Source of the DNA: a virus | Direction: 5' to 3' (one strand) | Virus record (IMG/VR): IMGVR_UViG_3300032293_001706 | Coordinates: 124,001 to 188,000 of that record | Length of the DNA: 64,000 nucleotides | Shown: piece after piece, positions 60,262-64,000 of the stretch | Position numbering within the stretch: position 1 is the stretch's first letter | How the letters are laid out: every line of letters begins with the position of its first letter | Notes under the pieces: model-generated | What the model was told of the DNA's origin: nothing | Seen by the model: only the letters and a program-made list of their open reading frames with translations | The model's database searches: none | Position numbers and translations under genes: made by a program

Positions 60262-60289
60262 AATTGTAGTTTTTAAATTAGTTTATTAT

Positions 60290-60298
60290 TATAAATAT
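60290..60298 (-). promoter_or_regulatory. ATATTTATA motif on minus strand
   Basis: On the minus strand, ATATTTATA 28 nt before the ATG of the 41-residue gene. Confidence 0.45.
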
Positions 60299-60329
60299 GT
60301 GAATAATGTATAAATATAGAAACGATAGT

Positions 60330-60338
60330 ATATTTATA
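60330..60338 (+). promoter_or_regulatory. ATATTTATA motif
   Basis: ATATTTATA 14 nt before the ATG at 60353, oriented with the plus-strand gene and divergent from the motif at 60290. Confidence 0.45.
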
Positions 60339-60352
60339 AATAAAATAAAGAA

Positions 60353-62140
60353 ATGAGTCTATTGCAAATATTAACAGAAGGTAGAAAAGAAGATTTTGTT
60401 GCAAGGTTTTCAAAAAAATTTAATGAAACTCAATTACAACAAATAATTAACGTTTCTGAATCATTACCAGGACAAAACAAGTATTTAAATTTTATTGGTA
60501 ACGTAGTTAACCCTAATAATTTTGACACTGATATGTCTAAATTAGAAAGTTTATTAGAAAGATTTTCAACAATAGGTCCTAACTTACCAATAAAAGATAT
60601 CAACCAATATAAAACAATAGAACAGTTAAAAAATGTTATAGACGAATATAACAATAAAATAAGAAGAGAGGTAAAAAGTGATGAGCAATCTGATTTAGTA
60701 TATGAAGATGACGATATGGTTGTAATTCAACCAAAAACTTATGAGGCGTCTTGTAAATATGGTGCTGGTACAAAATGGTGTACGACCTCAACCAAATCCC
60801 ATTTTGATAATCATAATAAAAATGGTAAATTATTTTATTTCATTGATAAAAAGAAACCAACATCAGACCCACTTTATAAAGTGGCGTTATATTACACTTT
60901 TGATGATAATATGAAGTTTTATAATGCAACTGATGACGTTATAAAATCAGGTTGGATTTTTGGTTCAAAAAAGTTAAAAAATATTTTGGATAGAGTGGTT
61001 GTATATATTCAAACAAATTTTGGTGAAGAGTATGAACGAATAAGAGAAGAAAATAGAATCCGTCGTGAAGAAGAAGCTCGTAAAATGAGGGAAAGAATGG
61101 CAGAACAACAACAAAGGAGAGAAGAAGATTTGTGGAAATTACCAACTGACGATGAGGAGGCTCTCAAAGCAAATGCGTTATTTAAATTTCTTGTCACTGA
61201 AAATAATATTGATTATATGACAGATGAAGAAAAACAAAGGTTACGTGATTTAAAACAAGAATTAGAAAGATTACAAGAAATATATAATGAAACTGAAAAC
61301 GCAGATGAAAACACTGATTTAGTGTCGAATATTGAAGTAATTGAGAATGAAATAAATGAACTTGAAGAAAAAATAGATGTTTATTATTTAATACCTGAAC
61401 AGTATCCACATTATGGATTACAAATGTTTGATTATAACGATGAACAATGGGTGGTAGGAACTGAAGATGAATTTGATGAAGCCGCTTATGAATCTGCTAA
61501 ATCATTGATAGATGAACTTGGGATTGAATCATTTAATTCATCATTTGTTGAAGGACATATAGACGATAAAAAAGTTAAAGATTATATTAAAGATTTTTTC
61601 TATGATATGGTATATGAAGAACCTAGTGCTTATTTAGATGATAGTGATAGAGAACTAAGTAAATCTCAGATGAGAGAAATTAACGAACTTCAAAAAGAAA
61701 AAACTACTCTCCAAGTAAAGATTAAAATGTTAGAACAAGAAAAAAAACAATTAAACATGGAAGAAGATACTTGGGAAGTAGACTATGATGAAATGAATGA
61801 TAATATAACCGAGATGGAAGATAGAATTTCAGAAATTGAAGATGAAATTGAAAGTATAACATCTAACCCAGAAGGGGACTTTTCAGATGAAAAAATTGAA
61901 GGAGAAATAGAATCTCAAGTAGATTATTATGGTGGAAATGCAAAAAACTTCTATGACAATTTTTGGGGTGATAATGATTTTACAAAATGGATGGTAAATA
62001 ACAGGTTAATAGACATTGAAAGTTTAATTAAAGACTACATAGAATCAGATGGATATGGTAATGTTTTAAGTAGTTATGATGGGGATTACTATACAGAAGA
62101 AATTGAAAACGTTAATTATTACATTATAAGAGTTAATTAA
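60353..62140 (+). CDS. WCT-domain protein with coiled coils
   Basis: A 595-residue protein. It begins SLLQILTEGRKEDFVARFSK, an opening I associate with large-phage proteins. Residues about 118-210 hold the WCT domain: LVYEDDDMVVIQPKTYEASC, KYGAGTKWCTTSTKSHFDNH, GKLFYFIDKKKP, paralogous to the 54884 product. Coiled coils follow at about 225-265 and 290-345, and again at about 435-505. The C-terminus is acidic (ENVNYYIIRVN). A structural or internal virion role is likely given the late-type motif upstream. Confidence 0.55.
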   Translation: MSLLQILTEGRKEDFVARFSKKFNETQLQQIINVSESLPGQNKYLNFIGNVVNPNNFDTDMSKLESLLERFSTIGPNLPIKDINQYKTIEQLKNVIDEYNNKIRREVKSDEQSDLVYEDDDMVVIQPKTYEASCKYGAGTKWCTTSTKSHFDNHNKNGKLFYFIDKKKPTSDPLYKVALYYTFDDNMKFYNATDDVIKSGWIFGSKKLKNILDRVVVYIQTNFGEEYERIREENRIRREEEARKMRERMAEQQQRREEDLWKLPTDDEEALKANALFKFLVTENNIDYMTDEEKQRLRDLKQELERLQEIYNETENADENTDLVSNIEVIENEINELEEKIDVYYLIPEQYPHYGLQMFDYNDEQWVVGTEDEFDEAAYESAKSLIDELGIESFNSSFVEGHIDDKKVKDYIKDFFYDMVYEEPSAYLDDSDRELSKSQMREINELQKEKTTLQVKIKMLEQEKKQLNMEEDTWEVDYDEMNDNITEMEDRISEIEDEIESITSNPEGDFSDEKIEGEIESQVDYYGGNAKNFYDNFWGDNDFTKWMVNNRLIDIESLIKDYIESDGYGNVLSSYDGDYYTEEIENVNYYIIRVN

Positions 62141-62150
62141 AAAAAAAAAT

Positions 62151-62882
62151 ATGAATACAAATTGGATGTTATGTGAACCGATTGATTTTGAATATCAAGA
62201 ATATAAGATGATGGCGTATTTTCAAAAAGTTAGTAATGATTTGGATAACTTTAAATTATATCCACACTTTAGAGATATTTCATTAAACTACGCAAATTTT
62301 TCAAATTTAAAATCAAAGGACAAATATATAAAATTAATTAGTAAATTAGATGATATTGATGAGGAAATTTTAATTACTGATTTAGAATATTATGACGTAC
62401 CACAAATGTCACCAAAAGATTATTCTGAATACAGAACAATAATAGATTTCGGAGAATCAAAATTTAAAGACTATTTTTTAATCGCCAAATCAATTTGGAC
62501 GATAATATATGAATCACTTTGGATTGATGTACTTGAAAATGAAAACGAATTAAAACGAGGAAAAGGATTCTTATTCTTTCAATATGGGGATATTAATTAT
62601 CTATACAGGTACGAGAAAAAGAAATTAAAAAGAAATAAAAAAGAGACAAAAATAGTTTTAACTCCAATCAAAATATCTGCTGATAATTTAAATATTAGTG
62701 ACTTAATATCGGAAGACAAATATGAAATAAAAAAACCAGGACATCCAATATTTTTTATTAAAATTAGAAAAAACACAGAAAATATTGTTCCTTTAAATGA
62801 AACAATATTACCTCTTATTAAAAGAAGAATTGCAACTTTTCAAACCAAAGAAACACAAAAAAAAGGACAGTTTTATAACTGA
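62151..62882 (+). CDS. Hypothetical protein
   Basis: A 243-residue protein beginning NTNWMLCEPIDFEYQEYKMM. The pattern W.L.EPIDFE...Y....Y.QK resembles proteins I associate with other large phages, of unknown function. A helical C-terminus ends in a basic RRIATFQTKETQKKGQFYN. It follows the WCT gene by 10 nt. Confidence 0.5.
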   Translation: MNTNWMLCEPIDFEYQEYKMMAYFQKVSNDLDNFKLYPHFRDISLNYANFSNLKSKDKYIKLISKLDDIDEEILITDLEYYDVPQMSPKDYSEYRTIIDFGESKFKDYFLIAKSIWTIIYESLWIDVLENENELKRGKGFLFFQYGDINYLYRYEKKKLKRNKKETKIVLTPIKISADNLNISDLISEDKYEIKKPGHPIFFIKIRKNTENIVPLNETILPLIKRRIATFQTKETQKKGQFYN

Positions 62883-62914
62883 TTTGTTTTTTTAAAATCT
62901 TTTGCATAGATTTG
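62883..62914 (+). promoter_or_regulatory. Bacteroidota-type promoter TTTG-N20-TAGATTTG
   Basis: TTTG at 62883-62886 and TAGATTTG at 62907-62914, 20 nt apart, 5 nt before the ATG at 62920. This is the best host-type match after that at 30733. Confidence 0.6.
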
Positions 62915-62919
62915 TAGTT

Positions 62920-63522
62920 ATGAAAGCTCTTTTTTTGGACCATGATGGTGTTATTTGTCTCAGAGACCAATGGGGAAGTAGATTTAAAAAGGAAACGAAG
63001 CTTAGAGAAAAGACAGGAATATCAAGAAATTTGAGTTCACCTGACTATGTACTGCCTGTTGATTGTAGATTTGATAATTTTGATAAAAAGGCAATCAAAA
63101 TCCTTAATAAAATTTTGGAAGTAACAGATGTTGAAATTGTTGTATCTTCAGATTGGAAAAATTGGGCAAATGTTGAAGAAATGGGGGAATATTACCTATC
63201 ACAAGGTATTATTAAAAAACCAATCGCATTTACACCAAGGCTGAGTGAATGTACCAATTATGATAATGAAACATTTCCTTGGAGCCGTCAATGGGACTTG
63301 GAACAAAGTCGTTCACTTGAAATCAAACAATATCTTCAAAATAACCCACAAGTAACACATTGGGTTGCGGTAGATGATTTGAATATGGGTAAAACAGGAA
63401 TGAGTTACAGCATAAAGTTTGAACATGATTGGGGACTTGATAATTTTGTCCATACACCACTTTCAAATGAAGGAATTAAACAAAGTGGGGTAAAAGAAAA
63501 AATAATTAATTTCTTGATGTAA
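62920..63522 (+). CDS. HAD-like phosphatase
   Basis: A 200-residue protein with motif I FLDHDGVICL (D7/D9), motif II VVSSDWKNW and motif IV WVAVDDLNMG. The start at 62920 is chosen because a host-type promoter directly precedes it and a TTG further upstream would lie inside that promoter. This resembles the HAD domain of RNA-repair (Swiss Army knife) proteins, so a 3'-phosphatase or nucleotidase role is possible. Confidence 0.65.
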   Translation: MKALFLDHDGVICLRDQWGSRFKKETKLREKTGISRNLSSPDYVLPVDCRFDNFDKKAIKILNKILEVTDVEIVVSSDWKNWANVEEMGEYYLSQGIIKKPIAFTPRLSECTNYDNETFPWSRQWDLEQSRSLEIKQYLQNNPQVTHWVAVDDLNMGKTGMSYSIKFEHDWGLDNFVHTPLSNEGIKQSGVKEKIINFLM

Positions 63523-63560
63523 TATTGATAAAAAAATAATTAAAACCTATAATTTAAAAT

Positions 63561-63734
63561 ATGAAGACAATTAGGAATAAAAAAACAGGAGAACTAAAAC
63601 GTCTAAACGACAGAGAAGCCCACAAAATGATTGTAACAACTTATTTAGGTTGGGAGTATGTACCAAAACAGATTTGGAAAAATGAAACAAGAACAGAATC
63701 TGTTAAAAAGAATAATCCCAAACTTAAAAAATAA
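63561..63734 (+). CDS. Small basic protein (57 aa)
   Basis: ATG to TAA encodes MKTIRNKKTGELKRLNDREA then HKMIVTTYLGWEYVPKQIWK and a Lys/Asn-rich tail. The WEYVPKxxWK pattern resembles short phage proteins. It is 1 nt upstream of the next gene. Function unknown. Confidence 0.5.
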   Translation: MKTIRNKKTGELKRLNDREAHKMIVTTYLGWEYVPKQIWKNETRTESVKKNNPKLKK

Positions 63735-63735
63735 T

Positions 63736-63927
63736 ATGAATCAGAAAGAGGAAAAACTTTTGATGTCGAAATTAAGGAGTCCTCTCCATATTAGTTACAT
63801 TGCACATATTCTCAAATGTGACATTGAAAAAGCGACTGAAATTATTCAAGAATTGGAAAAAAACGATATTGTTGTTGAATACAACAGAGAAGTTGCAAAA
63901 GGATATTACGTAATAAAAAATAAATAA
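63736..63927 (+). CDS. Small winged-helix-like protein
   Basis: A 63-residue protein from the ATG at 63736; an upstream in-frame ATG overlaps the previous gene. PLHISYIAHILKCDIEKATE and IIQELEKNDIVVEYN resemble a DNA-binding winged helix. A small transcriptional regulator is possible; the length leaves this uncertain. Confidence 0.5.
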   Translation: MNQKEEKLLMSKLRSPLHISYIAHILKCDIEKATEIIQELEKNDIVVEYNREVAKGYYVIKNK

Positions 63928-63928
63928 T

Positions 63929-64000
63929 ATGAAAGTTTTTTTAGAATATATTTGGTTGGATGGTTATAAACCAGAACCAAATCTTAGAAGTAAGGTAAAA
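63929..64000 (+). CDS. Probable glutamine synthetase, 3'-truncated by window edge
   Basis: The first 24 residues, MKVFLEYIWLDGYKPEPNLR plus SKVK, match the N-terminus of eukaryotic-type (GSII) glutamine synthetases (AEYIWIDG....LRSKTR). The start follows the previous stop by 1 nt. Only the N-terminal beta-grasp start is visible, so catalytic residues cannot be checked. A phage-borne glutamine synthetase would be a nitrogen-metabolism auxiliary gene. Confidence 0.65.
   Translation, partial: MKVFLEYIWLDGYKPEPNLRSKVK

Noticed and set aside
62902-62919. Upstream start of the HAD gene
   Set aside because: It is a TTG inside the -7 box of a good host-type promoter; the ATG at 62920 is the plausible start.

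Overview
The window is a piece of a large, AT-rich (about 30% G+C by eye) genome of a tailed double-stranded DNA phage. The evidence is a tail/baseplate gene block, T4-type replication and recombination genes (SbcD- and SbcC-like proteins corresponding to T4 gp47/gp46, a DnaG-like primase, a RuvC-like nuclease, a phage sigma factor), an amidase plus spanin-like pair, and tight packing with ATGA-type overlaps. A host in the Bacteroidota, probably a flavobacterium, is inferred from SprB-like adhesin repeats in virion proteins, Bacteroidota-type promoters (TTG/TTTG - about 20 nt - TAnnTTTG), lack of Shine-Dalgarno sequences, and a Bacteroidota Hc1-like histone H1 homologue.
Layout. 1-15797: baseplate, tail and fibre genes (a P2 gpI-like protein, SprB-repeat, LamG-like lectin, collagen-like and tandemly triplicated virion proteins). 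15790-23968: a sugar-modification island with a GT4+TibC-like fusion on the minus strand, an FkbM-like methyltransferase and four further glycosyltransferase-like proteins. 24000-30453: more fibre/adhesin genes with Pro-Thr stalks and SprB repeats. 30477-33528: an accessory region with three CRISPR-like repeat/spacer arrays embedded in frame in two related genes, each gene preceded by a short promoter-terminator unit. 33600-43554: nucleic-acid metabolism, including an SbcC/gp46-like ATPase gene broken by a split intein with a Vsr-like homing endonuclease gene between the halves, ending with a sigma factor. 43581-46949: membrane, lysis and tagged small proteins. 46950-48318: an IS200/IS605-type element carrying only tnpB. 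48320-64000: putative internal virion proteins, Hc1, DnaJ, a D12 DNA adenine methylase, thioredoxin and glutaredoxin, a HAD phosphatase, many unknown genes, and the start of a probable glutamine synthetase at the right edge.
The two most striking observations are (1) the in-frame arrays: 36-bp repeats, exactly 30-bp unique spacers of about 48% G+C, and a conserved host-protein domain duplicated around completely different spacer sets; and (2) the fractured SbcC/gp46 gene, whose intein is split after only 29 residues (block A alone) and interrupts the Walker A motif. Two promoter classes can be proposed: the host type, before the primase, methylase, HAD and small accessory genes, and a phage motif ATATTTAT(A/T/C) that sits strand-consistently before virion-type genes, sometimes directly after a terminator. 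An amphipathic tag of the type LTESELIKLITRVINEQ recurs in otherwise unrelated proteins.
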